Positions 25,598 to 36,264 are shown, counted from the stretch's first letter. The stretch is DNA of 64,000 nucleotides from Paracidovorax valerianellae (GCF_900102625.1 NZ_FMZC01000008.1:62001-126000), one strand, 5' to 3'. Translations and numbers: made by a program. Notes: generated by a model from the letters alone, not told the origin.

Positions 25598-25641
25598 CCG
25601 CCGTATTCATTGCCTGGATAGCTATCAAATGAGTAGCAAAA
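25598..25641. repeat. Dispersed repeat, copy 3, overlapping a start codon
   Basis: The sequence GCCGCCGTATTCATTGCCT, followed by GCTATCAAATGAGTAGCAAAA, is nearly the same as the copy inside comEC at 47389. The start codon of the second TonB receptor (25629) lies inside this copy. Confidence 0.75.
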
Positions 25642-27848
25642 TGCCTTCACACTCCTACCTTCCGCGTGCCCATGGCACCCTCTGCCGCCCCCTGCCGCGG
25701 GCCACCGCCCTGCACACCGCCATCGCACTGCTGTGCGGCATGGCAGCAGCAACCGCACAGGCCCAGCCAACCGCCGCACCCGTGGCGGAAACCACGCTCG
25801 CCCCAGTCACGGTCAAGGCCGGCACCGAGCAGGAAAACCCGACCGCGCCCGTCAGCGGATTCGTCGCCAAGCGTGCGCTCTCAGCCACCAAGACCGACAC
25901 CCCGCTCATCGAAACGCCGCAGGCCATCAGCGTGGTCACGCGCGACCAGATCGAAGCCCAGGGCGCGCAGACCCTGCGCCAGACCACGGCCTACACCGCC
26001 GGCATGGTCTCGAACTACTTCGACAGCCGGGTGGACAGTTTTTCGTCCCGCGGCGGCAATGTGACGCAGTACCAGGACGGCCTGCTGCGCACCTACGGCA
26101 CCTACAACAACACGAAGGCCGAGCCCTACCTGCTGGAACGCGTGGAGTTTCTGCGCGGCCCGTCGTCCGTGCTGTACGGCCAGGGCAGCGTGGGCGGTGT
26201 GCTCAACCTCACCAGCAAACGTCCGCAGGCCGAGCCCCTGCGCGAAGTGCAGGTGCAACTGGGCAACTACGCACGCAAGCAGATCGCCGCCGACATGACC
26301 GGCCCGCTCACGCAGGACGGCGAATGGCTGTACCGCCTGGTGGCCGTGGGCCGCGACAGCGACTCGCAGGTCAACCACGTGAGCGACGACCGCTTGATCC
26401 TCGCGCCCTCGCTCACCTGGAAGCCCAACGCCGCCACGTCGCTCACGCTGCAGTTCACGCACCAGAAGGACAAGAGCGGCTCGCTGATCGGGTTCTTCCC
26501 GTGGCAGGGCACGCGGCTGTCCAGCCCGTACGGCCAGATCCCCACCTCGACCTTCATCAGCGAGCCGGGCTGGGACGCCTTCGACACCGAAAACAATTCC
26601 TGGGGCTACCTGTTCAGCCACCGCCTGAACGACACGTGGACGGTGCGCCAGAACCTGCGCCGCACGGTGAGCGAAGTGGACTACCGCAGCATCTACACCA
26701 GCTTCGCCGCCAACCGCGCCACCGGCCGCCCGGCGCGCCCGGTGTTCGAGGCCGACAACCGCACGCTGCTGCGCGATGCCTCGTGGCAGGTGAACTCCAG
26801 CCGCCTGCTGCTGGTGGACACGCAACTCGAAGGCAAGGTACAGGCCGGTGCCATCGAGCACACGCTGCTCGCCGGCATGGACGCGCAGCGCAACGAAACC
26901 AGCCAGTCCTCGTGGTTCCAGACCATCTCGGGCATCGACGCCTATGCGCCGGTGTATGGCAACTTCACCGCGCCTTCGGCCTCGGCGCTGGTGCGCCAGC
27001 CCAACGTCACGCAGCGCCAACTGGGCTTTTACGCCCAGGACCAGATCCGCTGGGGCCGCTGGACCGCCACGCTCGGCCTGCGCCATGACAGCGCCAAGAC
27101 CGAAACCGTGGGCCGCCCCGCTGCCGCCGTGGACGACACCGCCTGGACCAAGCGCATCGGCGCGACCTACCAGGCCGATGGCGGCTGGGCGCCATACGTG
27201 GGGTATTCCGAATCGTTCCAGCCGCTGGGCGGCGTGGACTTCTTCGGCACGCCTTTCAAGCCGCAGCGCGGCGAGCAATGGGAAGCCGGCGTGAAGTGGC
27301 AGCCCGAAGGCCGGGGCATCAGCGCCTACGCCGCCGTGTACCAGTTGCGCGAAAAGAACCGCAAGACCAACGACCCCTCCAACCCGCTCAACAGCCTGCA
27401 GATCGGCGAGGTGAAGGTCAAGGGCTTCGAGACCGAGATGACCGCCAGCCTGGCCCGCAACTGGGACTGGACGGTGGGCTACGCCTACACCGACGCCGTC
27501 ATCTCGCGCAGCAACGCCGGCGACCAGGGCCTGCCGGTGGCCGGCGTGCCCAAGCACACGGCATCCAGCTGGCTCATGCACCGCTTCGCCGCCGAAGGGC
27601 GCGGTGGCTGGACGGTGGGCGCGGGCGTGCGATACACCGGCTCGCAGTGGACCGGCACCACCGCCATCACCACGCCATCGGTCGCCGTCGCCGACGCCAT
27701 GGCCGCCTATGACGCCGGCAGCTGGCGCCTGGCGTTCAACGTGTCCAACCTGGCGGACAAGGTGCAGATCACCCAGTGCCTGGCCCGGGGCGATTGCTTC
27801 TACGGCCAGCGCCGTACGTATTCGATGACGGGTACATACCGGTTCTGA
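25629..27848 (+). CDS. TonB-dependent siderophore receptor (second)
   Basis: The 739-residue outer-membrane receptor has a signal region AIALLCGMAAATAQAQ near residues 32-47, a plug with TDTPLIETPQAISVVTRDQI and VEFLRGPSSVLYGQGSVGGV, and a barrel ending TGTYRF with a C-terminal phenylalanine. It lacks a signalling domain. The long N-terminus before the signal peptide is unusual. The first start codon is contributed by a dispersed repeat; the ATG at 25641 is an alternative and neither has a clear ribosome-binding site. It is the last gene of the iron cluster and probably recognises a different ferric siderophore from the first receptor. Confidence 0.92.
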   Translation: MSSKMPSHSYLPRAHGTLCRPLPRATALHTAIALLCGMAAATAQAQPTAAPVAETTLAPVTVKAGTEQENPTAPVSGFVAKRALSATKTDTPLIETPQAISVVTRDQIEAQGAQTLRQTTAYTAGMVSNYFDSRVDSFSSRGGNVTQYQDGLLRTYGTYNNTKAEPYLLERVEFLRGPSSVLYGQGSVGGVLNLTSKRPQAEPLREVQVQLGNYARKQIAADMTGPLTQDGEWLYRLVAVGRDSDSQVNHVSDDRLILAPSLTWKPNAATSLTLQFTHQKDKSGSLIGFFPWQGTRLSSPYGQIPTSTFISEPGWDAFDTENNSWGYLFSHRLNDTWTVRQNLRRTVSEVDYRSIYTSFAANRATGRPARPVFEADNRTLLRDASWQVNSSRLLLVDTQLEGKVQAGAIEHTLLAGMDAQRNETSQSSWFQTISGIDAYAPVYGNFTAPSASALVRQPNVTQRQLGFYAQDQIRWGRWTATLGLRHDSAKTETVGRPAAAVDDTAWTKRIGATYQADGGWAPYVGYSESFQPLGGVDFFGTPFKPQRGEQWEAGVKWQPEGRGISAYAAVYQLREKNRKTNDPSNPLNSLQIGEVKVKGFETEMTASLARNWDWTVGYAYTDAVISRSNAGDQGLPVAGVPKHTASSWLMHRFAAEGRGGWTVGAGVRYTGSQWTGTTAITTPSVAVADAMAAYDAGSWRLAFNVSNLADKVQITQCLARGDCFYGQRRTYSMTGTYRF

Positions 27849-27880
27849 AGGGACGGACTGGCCTGGGTGCGCGCGGGCCT

Positions 27881-28507
27881 TTACCGGCCCGCGATCATCT
27901 TGAGGCCCAGCCCCACGAACACCGTGCCGGCCACCCGGTCCAGCCACAGGCCTGCGCGCGGCCGGCGGTTCAGCCAGGCGCCGATGGCGCCGGCAAAGTA
28001 CCCGAGCAGCCCGAACAGCACGGCCGCCTGCAGCGTGAATACCAGCCCCAGCAGGCCGAGCTGCAGGGCCACGTTGCCTTGCGCCGGCACCACGAACTGC
28101 GGCAGGAACGACAGGAAAAACAGCACCACCTTCGGGTTGATCGCATTGGCGACCATGCCCTTGAAGAACAGGCTTTGGAGCGACTGTGCCGGGGCACCCG
28201 ACGCATCCACGCGGCCGGCGCCAGGGCTGCGCAGCGCCTGAATGCCCAGCCAGATCAGGTAAGCGCCACCCACCCAGCGCAGCGCCGTGAAGGCGACGGG
28301 CGACGCGGCGATCAACGCGCTCACGCCCACCACCGCCAGCAGCGTGTGGCTCAGGCAGCCCAGCGCACAGCCCAGGCCGAACACGATGCCCTGCCAACGT
28401 CCCTTGGACATTCCCATGCCCAGCACCAACAGGTTGTCGGGGCCGGGCGTGGCCGTGATGAGCAAGGCGGTGAGAAGGAACGCGAGCAGTTGGGCGAATG
28501 TGAGCAT
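27881..28507 (-). CDS. LysE-family amino-acid/metabolite exporter
   Basis: The 208-residue inner-membrane protein begins MLTFAQLLAFLLTALLITATPGPDN, with the family TPGP motif near residue 20, and has about six hydrophobic helices. MVANAINPKVVLFFLSFLPQF is the characteristic central motif. LysE/RhtB members export amino acids or related compounds; the substrate here is unknown. A hairpin (CGCGGGCC / GGCCCGCG, 27872-27893) spans its stop codon and may end transcription of both this gene and the converging receptor gene. Confidence 0.9.
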   Translation of the reverse strand: MLTFAQLLAFLLTALLITATPGPDNLLVLGMGMSKGRWQGIVFGLGCALGCLSHTLLAVVGVSALIAASPVAFTALRWVGGAYLIWLGIQALRSPGAGRVDASGAPAQSLQSLFFKGMVANAINPKVVLFFLSFLPQFVVPAQGNVALQLGLLGLVFTLQAAVLFGLLGYFAGAIGAWLNRRPRAGLWLDRVAGTVFVGLGLKMIAGR

Positions 28508-28566
28508 CGGGCGATGATATTCGCGCGACGGACACCCTCGACGAGGGCCGCGTGCTTGGCCCGGCC

Positions 28567-28596
28567 AAAAAAAAGGCCGCGCTGTGCAGCGCGGCC
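28567..28596 (-). terminator. Rho-independent terminator after the aldehyde dehydrogenase gene
   Basis: On the minus strand a perfect 10-bp stem GGCCGCGCTG / CAGCGCGGCC is followed by eight T residues. It lies 20 bases after the stop codon at 28617 and isolates the gene from the downstream LysE exporter. Confidence 0.9.
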
Positions 28597-28616
28597 CTTT
28601 CACCTGCCGGTGGCGA

Positions 28617-30053
28617 TCACACGTTCATGATCGACACGAGGCGCGTGTTCAGGTGGGCTTCCACCGCTTCGGAACCGCCTTCGGAGCCGTAGCCCGAATC
28701 CTTCAGGCCGCCGAAAGGCAGCTCGGCCGCAGGCGCGGCGGGCTGGTTGATCCACAGCATGCCGACTTCCAGGCGTTGCGACAGCAAGTGGGCGTTCTTG
28801 AGCGAGCGCGTGAAGGCATAGCCCGCCAGGCCAAAAGGCAGGCGGTTGGCTTCGGCGATGGCGTCTTCGATCTTCTCGAAGCCGCGCACCGCGGCCACGG
28901 GGCCGAAGGGCTCTTCGTTGAAGATGCGGGCCGACAGCGGCACGTCGTTCAGCACCGTGGGCTGGAAGAAGTTGCCTTCGGTGCCGATGCGCTCGCCGCC
29001 GGTGGCCAGTTGCGCGCCCTGCTGCACGGCGTCGGCCATCAGGTCGGCCATGGCGGTGATGCGGCGGGGGTTGGCCAGCGGGCCCATCTGCGTGCCTTCG
29101 GCCATGCCGTTGCCGACCTTCAGGCCCTGTGCGTGGCGCGACAGCGCGGCCACGAACTCGGCGCGAATGCTTTCATGCACCAGGAACCGCGTGGGCGAAA
29201 TGCACACCTGGCCCGCGTTGCGGAACTTGGCGCCGCCCGCGGCCTTGATGGCCAGCTCGACATCGGCGTCTTCCGCCACGATCACCGGTGCGTGGCCACC
29301 CAGCTCCATCGTCACGCGCTTCATGTGCTTGCCGGCAAGTGCGGCCAGTTGCTTGCCCACGGGCGTGGAACCGGTGAAGGTCACCTTGCGGATGATCGGG
29401 TGCGGAATGAGGTAGTTGGAGATCTCGGCCGGATCGCCGTAGACCAGGCCCACCGTGCCGGCCGGCACGCCGGCATCGGCGAAGGCGCGGATCAGTTCGG
29501 CCGGGCTGGCTGGGGTTTCTTCAGGCGCTTTCACGAGGATGGAGCAGCCGGCCGACAAGGCAGCGGCCATCTTGCGCACCACCTGGTTGATGGGGAAGTT
29601 CCAGGGCGTGAATGCCGCCACGGGCCCCACGGGGTCTTTCACGACCATCTGGCGCGCGGCCAGGTTGCGGGACGGCACGATGCGGCCATACACGCGCTGC
29701 GATTCGTCGGCGAACCATTCGATGATGTCGGCGGAGGCCATGGTTTCCACGCGGGCCTCGGCCAGGGGCTTGCCCTGCTCCTGCACCATGATCGCGGCGA
29801 TGGCGTCGGCGCGCTCGCGCATCAGGGCGGCGGCGCGGCGCATGGTCTTGGCACGGTCCACCGCGGGAATGTCGCGCCAGGCTTCGAAGCCCTTCTGCGC
29901 GGCTTCCAGCGCACGGTCCAGGTCGGCCTTGCCAGCATGTGCGACGCGGCCGATTTCCTTGCCGGTGGCGGGGTTGTGCACGGCGATGGACTTGCCGTCG
30001 GCGGCGTCTTGCCATTGGCCTGCGATGAAAAGGCGGGTGCTGGGGTAACTCAT
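28617..30053 (-). CDS. NAD(P)-dependent aldehyde dehydrogenase, succinate-semialdehyde type
   Basis: The 478-residue enzyme oxidises an aldehyde to its acid; the closest type is GabD-like succinate-semialdehyde dehydrogenase. Seen motifs are [20 protein letters not shown] in the cofactor domain, FTGSTPVGK, the general base in MELGGHAP, the catalytic cysteine in [12 protein letters not shown], and [10 protein letters not shown] near the C-terminus. The start at 30053 follows an AGGAG site and gives the family N-terminus [14 protein letters not shown]. The exact substrate is not certain. It is a single-gene transcript with a strong terminator. Confidence 0.92.
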   Translation of the reverse strand: MSYPSTRLFIAGQWQDAADGKSIAVHNPATGKEIGRVAHAGKADLDRALEAAQKGFEAWRDIPAVDRAKTMRRAAALMRERADAIAAIMVQEQGKPLAEARVETMASADIIEWFADESQRVYGRIVPSRNLAARQMVVKDPVGPVAAFTPWNFPINQVVRKMAAALSAGCSILVKAPEETPASPAELIRAFADAGVPAGTVGLVYGDPAEISNYLIPHPIIRKVTFTGSTPVGKQLAALAGKHMKRVTMELGGHAPVIVAEDADVELAIKAAGGAKFRNAGQVCISPTRFLVHESIRAEFVAALSRHAQGLKVGNGMAEGTQMGPLANPRRITAMADLMADAVQQGAQLATGGERIGTEGNFFQPTVLNDVPLSARIFNEEPFGPVAAVRGFEKIEDAIAEANRLPFGLAGYAFTRSLKNAHLLSQRLEVGMLWINQPAAPAAELPFGGLKDSGYGSEGGSEAVEAHLNTRLVSIMNV

Positions 30054-30240
30054 TGTGTGAATGCTCCTGCTGACTGGATGGGTGAAAAGAAGGGGGCGAG
30101 CCCTGCCGCGGGCGCCGGGGCCGCGCGGCAGCAACGGGCAACTATAGGCCCGTTCGCCAGGGCGCGCAGCCCGCCGGGCGACAGCCTCGATGGCCGTGTG
30201 GGAGACGCCCTCGCCAGCCGCCGCCGCAGCGGCGCACCGG

Positions 30241-31725
30241 TCAGGGCCGTGCGGCAGCCACCTGCGCCGGGGCATCGCCCCAGCCACCGCCCAGCGCGCG
30301 GACGAGCCCCACCGTCGCCGTGTACTGCGCGGTGCGCACCTGCAGCGCCTGGCGGCGGTTGCGCAGTTCGCTGCGGCGCGCGTCCAGCAGTTCGAGCTGG
30401 CTCACCAGGCCGTTGCGGTAGCGCGAGTCCGACAGTTGCGTGGCGCGTGCGGCCGACTGCACGGCGCGGCCCTGGGCCTCGGCCTGGCCGGCCAGCAGGC
30501 GCAGCGCGCCCAGCTGGTCCTCGACCTCGCGGAACGCCGTGAGCACCTGCCCGCGGTGTGCTGCCAGCGCGCCTTCCAATCGGGCGCGGGCGCCCTCTTC
30601 CTGCGCGGCACGCTGGCCGCCATCGAAGATCGGCAGCGACAGCAGCGCACCGATGCCCCACGACCGGGCCGACCACTTGAACAGGTCGCCCAGCTCAGGC
30701 GAGGCATAGCCGCCGTTGCCGGTCAGCGTGACCGCCGGAAACCACGCTGCCTGGGCCACGCCCACGCGCGCCTGCGCCGCCAGCACCGAGGCCTGCGCCG
30801 CCGACACGTCGGGACGGCGAGCGAGCACCGTGCCGGGCACGCCCGCGGGAATCACGGGCAGCACGGCTTCGGCGGCAGGGCCGCCATTGGCAGCGGGCGC
30901 CACGGTGAAACCGCTCGCCACATCGCCCACCAGCACCGCCAGCGCATTGTTCAGCAGCACCTGCTGGCGCTCCAGCGCGAGCGCCTCGGATTCGGTCGCG
31001 GCCACTTCGGTCTGCACGCGTGCCAGGTCCAGCTCGGCCACGTCGCCGGCCTGGTAGCGGCGCTGCGTGAGGCGCAGGGTGTCGCGGTAGGCCGCAAGGC
31101 TTTCTTCGACCAGTGCGCGCTCGGACTGCACCGACCGCCATTGCAGATAGGTCTGCGCCACATCGGCCTGCACCATGAGCCGGGTGCTCTGCAGCAGCGC
31201 GTCGCGCGCCTGCGCATCGAGCCGCGCTGCATCGCTGGCCTGCGAAAGGCGGCCGAACAGATCGAGCTCGTAAGACACGTTCAGGCCGGCGGTAGCGAGC
31301 GTCGCCGGCACCGGTCCGCCCGTGGCGGTGTTGGCGCCCGCCTGGCGCGACACACCGGTGGACACGCCCAGCTGCGGGGCGCGGTTGGCATCGGCCGAGC
31401 GCAGCAGCGCACGCGCCTCGGCCAGCCGCGCGGCGGCTTCCTGCACGGTGGTGTTGCCGCGGCCCGCCCGCTCCACCAGGCCGTTCAGCACCGGGTCCTG
31501 AAAGCCCAGCCACCACTCGCCGCGCGGCTGCGCTTCGGCGGGGGGCGCCGTGGTCCAGGACCGCGCACCGTCGGCCTCGCTGAAGGTGGCCGGCACGGCC
31601 ACGCCGCCATGCTCGGGTGCGGGGGCGACCGGGCTGCTCATGCAGCCGGCCAGCACCAGGGCCGCCGCCAGCGGCACGAGGCGCGACCAGGACAGCAGAT
31701 CAATCGACTTCAAGGGGGCAGTCAT
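30241..31725 (-). CDS. RND efflux outer-membrane lipoprotein, NodT/OprM family
   Basis: The 494-residue channel protein has a lipoprotein signal ending VLAGC and two outer-membrane efflux repeats, each with the long helical hairpin that builds the periplasmic tunnel. The ATG at 31725 is preferred because AAGGAG lies 8 bases upstream; an ATG at 31749 in an ATGA overlap with the pump stop would add eight residues. It is the third gene of the membrane-fusion/pump/channel operon and would connect the pump to the outside. Typical motifs seen include [16 protein letters not shown] and [14 protein letters not shown]. Confidence 0.93.
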   Translation of the reverse strand: MTAPLKSIDLLSWSRLVPLAAALVLAGCMSSPVAPAPEHGGVAVPATFSEADGARSWTTAPPAEAQPRGEWWLGFQDPVLNGLVERAGRGNTTVQEAAARLAEARALLRSADANRAPQLGVSTGVSRQAGANTATGGPVPATLATAGLNVSYELDLFGRLSQASDAARLDAQARDALLQSTRLMVQADVAQTYLQWRSVQSERALVEESLAAYRDTLRLTQRRYQAGDVAELDLARVQTEVAATESEALALERQQVLLNNALAVLVGDVASGFTVAPAANGGPAAEAVLPVIPAGVPGTVLARRPDVSAAQASVLAAQARVGVAQAAWFPAVTLTGNGGYASPELGDLFKWSARSWGIGALLSLPIFDGGQRAAQEEGARARLEGALAAHRGQVLTAFREVEDQLGALRLLAGQAEAQGRAVQSAARATQLSDSRYRNGLVSQLELLDARRSELRNRRQALQVRTAQYTATVGLVRALGGGWGDAPAQVAAARP

Positions 31726-31745
31726 TGCAAAACTCCTTCGCTCAC

Positions 31746-34700
31746 TCATTCGTCATGCCCGCGTGGCGATGCCAGCACGGGGTGGGCCACGGCACCAGGG
31801 CCGTTACCGGTGCCGGCATCGGCCAGCGGCGGCGTGTGGCTGCCATGCTGCTGCAGCGGCCGGTTGCCGGCCATGCGGCGCAGCGCCACATAGAACACCG
31901 GCGTCAGGAACAGGCCGAATGCCGTCACCCCGATCATTCCGGCGAACACCGCCACGCCCATCGCGCTGCGCATCTCGGCGCCGGCGCCGGTGGAGAGCAC
32001 CAGGGGCAGCACGCCCATCACGAACGCCAGCGACGTCATCAGGATGGGGCGCAGCCGCAGGCGGCTCGCCTCGATGGCGGCTTGCACGGGGGTGCGCCCG
32101 GCAAACTCCAACTCGCGGGCGAACTCCACGATCAGGATGGCGTTCTTCGCCGACAGCCCCACCAGCACGATGAGCCCGATCTGCGTGAACACGTTGTTGT
32201 CCCCGCCGCTGAGCCACACGCCCGTCATGGCGGCCAGCAGGCCCATGGGGACGATCAGGATGATGGCGATCGGCAGCGTCAGGCTTTCGTACTGCGCGGC
32301 CAGCACCAGGAACACCAGCAGGATCGCGATGGGGAACACCAGCACGGCGGAATTGCCAGCCAGGATTTCCTGGTAGGTCAGCTCGGTCCATTCGAAGCCG
32401 ATGCCCTGCGGCAGCGTCTCGGCAGCGATGCGTTCGATGGCGGCCTGCGCCTGGCCCGAAGAGAAGCCGGGCGCGGGCCCGCCATTCACGTCGGCCGACA
32501 GAAAGCCGTTGTAGCGCATCGCACGCTCAGGCCCGAAGCTGGGTTCGAGCTTCATCAGCGCCGACAGAGGCACCATCTCGCCGGTGGTCGAGCGCACCTT
32601 CAGCAAGCCCACGTCTTCAGCCCGAGCACGGTAGGCCGCATCGGCCTGCACCCGCACGCTGTACGTGCGGCCGAACTGGTTGAAGTCGTTGGCGTACAGG
32701 CTGCCCAGGTAGATCTGCAGCGTCTCGAAGATGTCGGTCACCGGCACGCCCAGCTGCCGCGCCTTGGTGCGGTCGATGTTGGCGTACAGCTGCGGCACGT
32801 TGACCTGCCAGCTGGTGAAGAGGCCCGCGAGTTCCGGCGTCTGGTACGCCTTGGCCATGAAGGCTTTCACGGCGGCGTCCATGGCTTCGTAGCCCAGCGA
32901 GGCCCGGTCTTCGATCTGCAGCTTGAAGCCGCCGGTGGTGCCCAGGCCCGCCACGGGAGGCGGCGGGAACATGGCGATGAACGCGTCCTGGATGCTGCCG
33001 AACGCCTGGTTCAACTGGCCCGCCACGGCGCCGCCGCTCTGGTCGGCCCGGCCGCGCTCGGCGAAGGGCTTCAACGTGACGAACACGATGCCGGAGTTGG
33101 AGCTGTTGGTGAAGCCGTTGATCGACAGGCCCGGGAAGGCGATGGCGTCTTCCACATTGGGGTTCTTCTTGACGATCTCGCCCATGCGGCGGATCACGTC
33201 TTCGGTGCGGTCCAGCGTGGCGCCGTCGGGCAACTGCGCGAAGCCCACCAGGTACTGCTTGTCCTGCGCGGGCACGAAGCCGCCCGGCACGATCTTGAAC
33301 AGGCCCCAGGTGGCCGCCACCAGCGCGGCGTAGATCACCAGCATCAGTGCCTTGCGGCCGATGACGCGCTTGACGCCGCCGCTATAAGCCTCGGAGCCGC
33401 GGTGGAACACGCTGTTGAAGCGGCGGAAGAACCCGCCCAATACGCGGTCCATGCCGCGCGTCAGGGCGTCCTTGGGCTCGTGGTGGCCCTTGAGCAGCAA
33501 GGCGCTGAGCGCGGGCGACAAGGTGAGCGAGTTGATCGCCGAGATCACCGTCGAGATGGCGATGGTCACCGCGAACTGGCGGTAGAACTGGCCCGTCAAG
33601 CCGCTGATGAACGCGAGCGGCACGAATACGGCCACCAGCACCAGCGCGATGGCGATGATGGGGCCGGACACTTCGCGCATGGCGCGGTAGGTGGCCTCGC
33701 GCGGGGTGAGCCCCGCCTCGATGTTGCGCTCCACGTTCTCCACCACCACGATGGCATCGTCCACCACGATGCCGATGGCCAGCACGAGGCCGAACAGCGA
33801 CAGCGCGTTGATCGAAAAGCCCAGCAGGTGCAGCACCGCGAACGTGCCCACCACCGACACCGGCACCGCCAGCAGCGGAATGATGGACGCGCGCCACGTC
33901 TGCAGGAACAGGATCACCACGATCACGACCAGCGCCACGGCTTCCAAAAGCGTCTGGATCACGGACTTGATGGAAGCGCGCACGAACTGCGTCGGGTCGT
34001 AGGCGATGCGGAACTCCACACCCTCGGGCATGTTCTTTTGCAGCTCGGCCATCGTCTTGCGCACGTTCGAGGAGATGTCGAGCGCGTTGGAGCCTGGCGC
34101 CTGGAACACGCCCATGCCGACAGCCGGATCGTTGTTGAGCAGCGAGCGCAGCGAGTAGTCGGCCGCGCCCAGCTCCAGCCGGGCCACGTCGCGCAGGCGC
34201 GTCACCGCGCCGTCGCTGCCGGTCTTGACGATGATGTCGCCGAACTCTTCTTCGGTCTGCAGGCGCCCCTGCGCGTTGATCGACAGCTGCATGTCCACGC
34301 CGGGCAGGCCGGGTGACTGGCCCACCACGCCGGCGGCGGCCTGCACGTTCTGCCCGCGGATGGCAGACACCACGTCGGCGGCCGACAGGCCGCGCTGCGC
34401 GACCTTCTGCGGGTCGAGCCAGGCGCGCATCGAATAGTCGCCACCGCCGAAGATCTGCACCTGGCCCACGCCGGGAATGCGGGCGAGCCGGTCCTTCACG
34501 TTGAGCACGGCGTAGTTGCGCAGGTAGTCGATGCCGTAGCGGCCGTTGGGCGACACCATGTGCACGACCATTGTGAGGTCCGGCGCGCTCTTGATGGTGG
34601 TGATGCCCAGGCGGCGCACTTCCTCGGGCAGGCGCGGCTCGGCCTGCGAGACGCGGTTTTGCACCAGTTGCTGCGCCTTGTCGGGGTCGGTGCCCAGCTG

Positions 34701-34988
34701 GAAGGTGACGGTGAGGGTCATCACGCCGTCGGTGGTCGCCTGGCTGCCCATGTAGAGCATGCCTTCCACTCCGTTGATGGATTCCTCCAGCGGCGTGGCC
34801 ACGGTTTCGGCGATCACCTTCGGGTTGGCGCCCGGATACTGGGCGCGCACCACCACGGAAGGCGGCGCGACCTCGGGATATTCCGAGATCGGCAGCGCGC
34901 GCAGCGCGATCAGGCCGGACAGGAAGATGAGCACCGACAGCACCCCGGCGAAGATGGGGCGGTCGATGAAAAAGCGGGAGAGATTCAT
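31746..34988 (-). CDS. RND efflux pump inner-membrane transporter (HAE1, MexF-like)
   Basis: The 1080-residue pump begins MNLSRFFIDRPIFAGVLSV and has the HAE1 layout of 12 membrane helices with two large periplasmic loops. The proton-relay aspartates are in GIVVDDAIVVVENVERN of helix 4. The C-terminal half contains VGLSAKNAILIVEFARELE. Length and N-terminus resemble MexF/BpeF-type multidrug pumps that export chloramphenicol, trimethoprim or quinolones; the actual substrates are unknown. It starts 25 bases after the membrane-fusion gene and overlaps the channel gene. Expression probably depends on the MerR-type promoter at 36395-36425. Confidence 0.96.
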   Translation of the reverse strand: MNLSRFFIDRPIFAGVLSVLIFLSGLIALRALPISEYPEVAPPSVVVRAQYPGANPKVIAETVATPLEESINGVEGMLYMGSQATTDGVMTLTVTFQLGTDPDKAQQLVQNRVSQAEPRLPEEVRRLGITTIKSAPDLTMVVHMVSPNGRYGIDYLRNYAVLNVKDRLARIPGVGQVQIFGGGDYSMRAWLDPQKVAQRGLSAADVVSAIRGQNVQAAAGVVGQSPGLPGVDMQLSINAQGRLQTEEEFGDIIVKTGSDGAVTRLRDVARLELGAADYSLRSLLNNDPAVGMGVFQAPGSNALDISSNVRKTMAELQKNMPEGVEFRIAYDPTQFVRASIKSVIQTLLEAVALVVIVVILFLQTWRASIIPLLAVPVSVVGTFAVLHLLGFSINALSLFGLVLAIGIVVDDAIVVVENVERNIEAGLTPREATYRAMREVSGPIIAIALVLVAVFVPLAFISGLTGQFYRQFAVTIAISTVISAINSLTLSPALSALLLKGHHEPKDALTRGMDRVLGGFFRRFNSVFHRGSEAYSGGVKRVIGRKALMLVIYAALVAATWGLFKIVPGGFVPAQDKQYLVGFAQLPDGATLDRTEDVIRRMGEIVKKNPNVEDAIAFPGLSINGFTNSSNSGIVFVTLKPFAERGRADQSGGAVAGQLNQAFGSIQDAFIAMFPPPPVAGLGTTGGFKLQIEDRASLGYEAMDAAVKAFMAKAYQTPELAGLFTSWQVNVPQLYANIDRTKARQLGVPVTDIFETLQIYLGSLYANDFNQFGRTYSVRVQADAAYRARAEDVGLLKVRSTTGEMVPLSALMKLEPSFGPERAMRYNGFLSADVNGGPAPGFSSGQAQAAIERIAAETLPQGIGFEWTELTYQEILAGNSAVLVFPIAILLVFLVLAAQYESLTLPIAIILIVPMGLLAAMTGVWLSGGDNNVFTQIGLIVLVGLSAKNAILIVEFARELEFAGRTPVQAAIEASRLRLRPILMTSLAFVMGVLPLVLSTGAGAEMRSAMGVAVFAGMIGVTAFGLFLTPVFYVALRRMAGNRPLQQHGSHTPPLADAGTGNGPGAVAHPVLASPRGHDE

Positions 34989-35013
34989 GGCGTTCTTTCT
35001 TGGCGCTCCGCAA

Positions 35014-36264
35014 TCACGCTGCGGGCTGCTTGGCGGCGGTGCGGGCCTGCTGCGCCGCCTCGCCACCCAGTTCGGCCTTGGCCGTCATGGGCACGTCCTG
35101 CGGGGCGACCTGGGCACCGGGGCGCACGCGCTGCAGGCCGTTGACGACGATGCGCTCGCCGGCCTTCAGGCCCGAGGTGACGACGCGCAGGCCGTTCACC
35201 GGCGCGCCCAGCTGCACTTCGCGGTACTCGGCCTTGTTGCCTTCGCCCACCACCATCACGTACTTCTTGTTTTGATCAGTGCCCACGGCGCGCTCGTTGA
35301 TGAGCACGGCCTGCGTGTTCTTGACCTGCCCCATGCGAATGCGAGCGAACTGGCCGGGCATGAGCACGCCGTCGGCGTTGTCGAACACTGCGCGCACGCG
35401 CACCGTGCCGCTGCGGGCATCGACCTGGTTGTCGATCAGCTGCAGGTGGCCGGTGTGCGGCGTGCCGCCCGCCGTACCGGTGCCCATCTGCACGGGAATG
35501 CTCTCGATGAGCGTGCGGGCGCTCTTGCCCGAGCGCAGGCCTTCCAGCGCCTTCGCCACGATCTGCTCGTCGGTGTCGAAGCTCGCGTAGATCGGGCTGA
35601 CCGACACCAGGGTCGTCAAGATCGGCGCGCCGGCGCCGGCGGCCACCAGGTTGCCCACCGTCACTTCGATGCGGCCCACGCGGCCGGAGACCGGAGCGCG
35701 CACTTGCGTGTAGCCCAGGTTCAGGCGCGCGGTCTGCAGTGCGGCTTGCGCGGCGCGCAGGTTGGCGTCGGCTTCGCGCTGGGCGTTCACGCGCTCGTCG
35801 TGCTCGCGCTGGGCGATGGCTCGTTCTTCCCACAGGCGGGTGGCGCGCTCCATTTCGCTGCGGGTGTAGGACACGCGGGCCTGTGCGGCGACGACCTGCG
35901 CCTCGGCGCGGTCCACTTCAGCGGCATACGGCGCGGGGTCCACGGTGACGAGCAGGTCGCCCTGCTTCACCAGCGAGCCTTCGCGAAAGTGCACGGCCTG
36001 CACGGCGCCGCCCACGCGGGGGCGGATGTCCACGCGCTGCACCGCTTCGAGGCGGCCCGAGAACTCGTCCCACAGCGCGATCTCCTGCTGCAGCACGGCC
36101 GCCACCGACACCGGCACGGCAGGCGGCGCGGCCTGGGGATTGGGGGATTCGGCGTGCGAGGTCTGCAAGCCGAAGACGGCACCGCCTGCGGCGGCAATGG
36201 CAGCTGCAGCGCCGGCGGCAGCCCACCAGCGGCGACGGGAAGGCATGGGTTGTTGCGGGTTCAT
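35014..36264 (-). CDS. RND efflux membrane-fusion (adaptor) protein
   Basis: The 416-residue periplasmic adaptor has an N-terminal hydrophobic segment AAAGAAAAIAAAGGAVFGL. Next come the lipoyl-like half motif VDIRPRVGGAVQAVHFREGS, an alpha-helical hairpin rich in A/R/E, and the second half RAPVSGRVGRIEVTVGNLV. The C-terminal membrane-proximal domain contains GLKAGERIVVNGLQRVRPGA. The start at 36264 has GGAGG upstream. It is the first gene of the three-gene efflux operon and resembles MexE-type adaptors. Confidence 0.94.
   Translation of the reverse strand: MNPQQPMPSRRRWWAAAGAAAAIAAAGGAVFGLQTSHAESPNPQAAPPAVPVSVAAVLQQEIALWDEFSGRLEAVQRVDIRPRVGGAVQAVHFREGSLVKQGDLLVTVDPAPYAAEVDRAEAQVVAAQARVSYTRSEMERATRLWEERAIAQREHDERVNAQREADANLRAAQAALQTARLNLGYTQVRAPVSGRVGRIEVTVGNLVAAGAGAPILTTLVSVSPIYASFDTDEQIVAKALEGLRSGKSARTLIESIPVQMGTGTAGGTPHTGHLQLIDNQVDARSGTVRVRAVFDNADGVLMPGQFARIRMGQVKNTQAVLINERAVGTDQNKKYVMVVGEGNKAEYREVQLGAPVNGLRVVTSGLKAGERIVVNGLQRVRPGAQVAPQDVPMTAKAELGGEAAQQARTAAKQPAA

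Noticed and set aside
25881-28568. 895-residue open frame antisense to the second TonB receptor and across LysE
   Set aside because: Composition is arginine/alanine/glycine-rich without motifs, while the opposite strand carries two recognised genes.
31617-34316. 899-residue open frame antisense to the RND pump
   Set aside because: Shadow of the pump; histidine/glutamine-rich and without domains.
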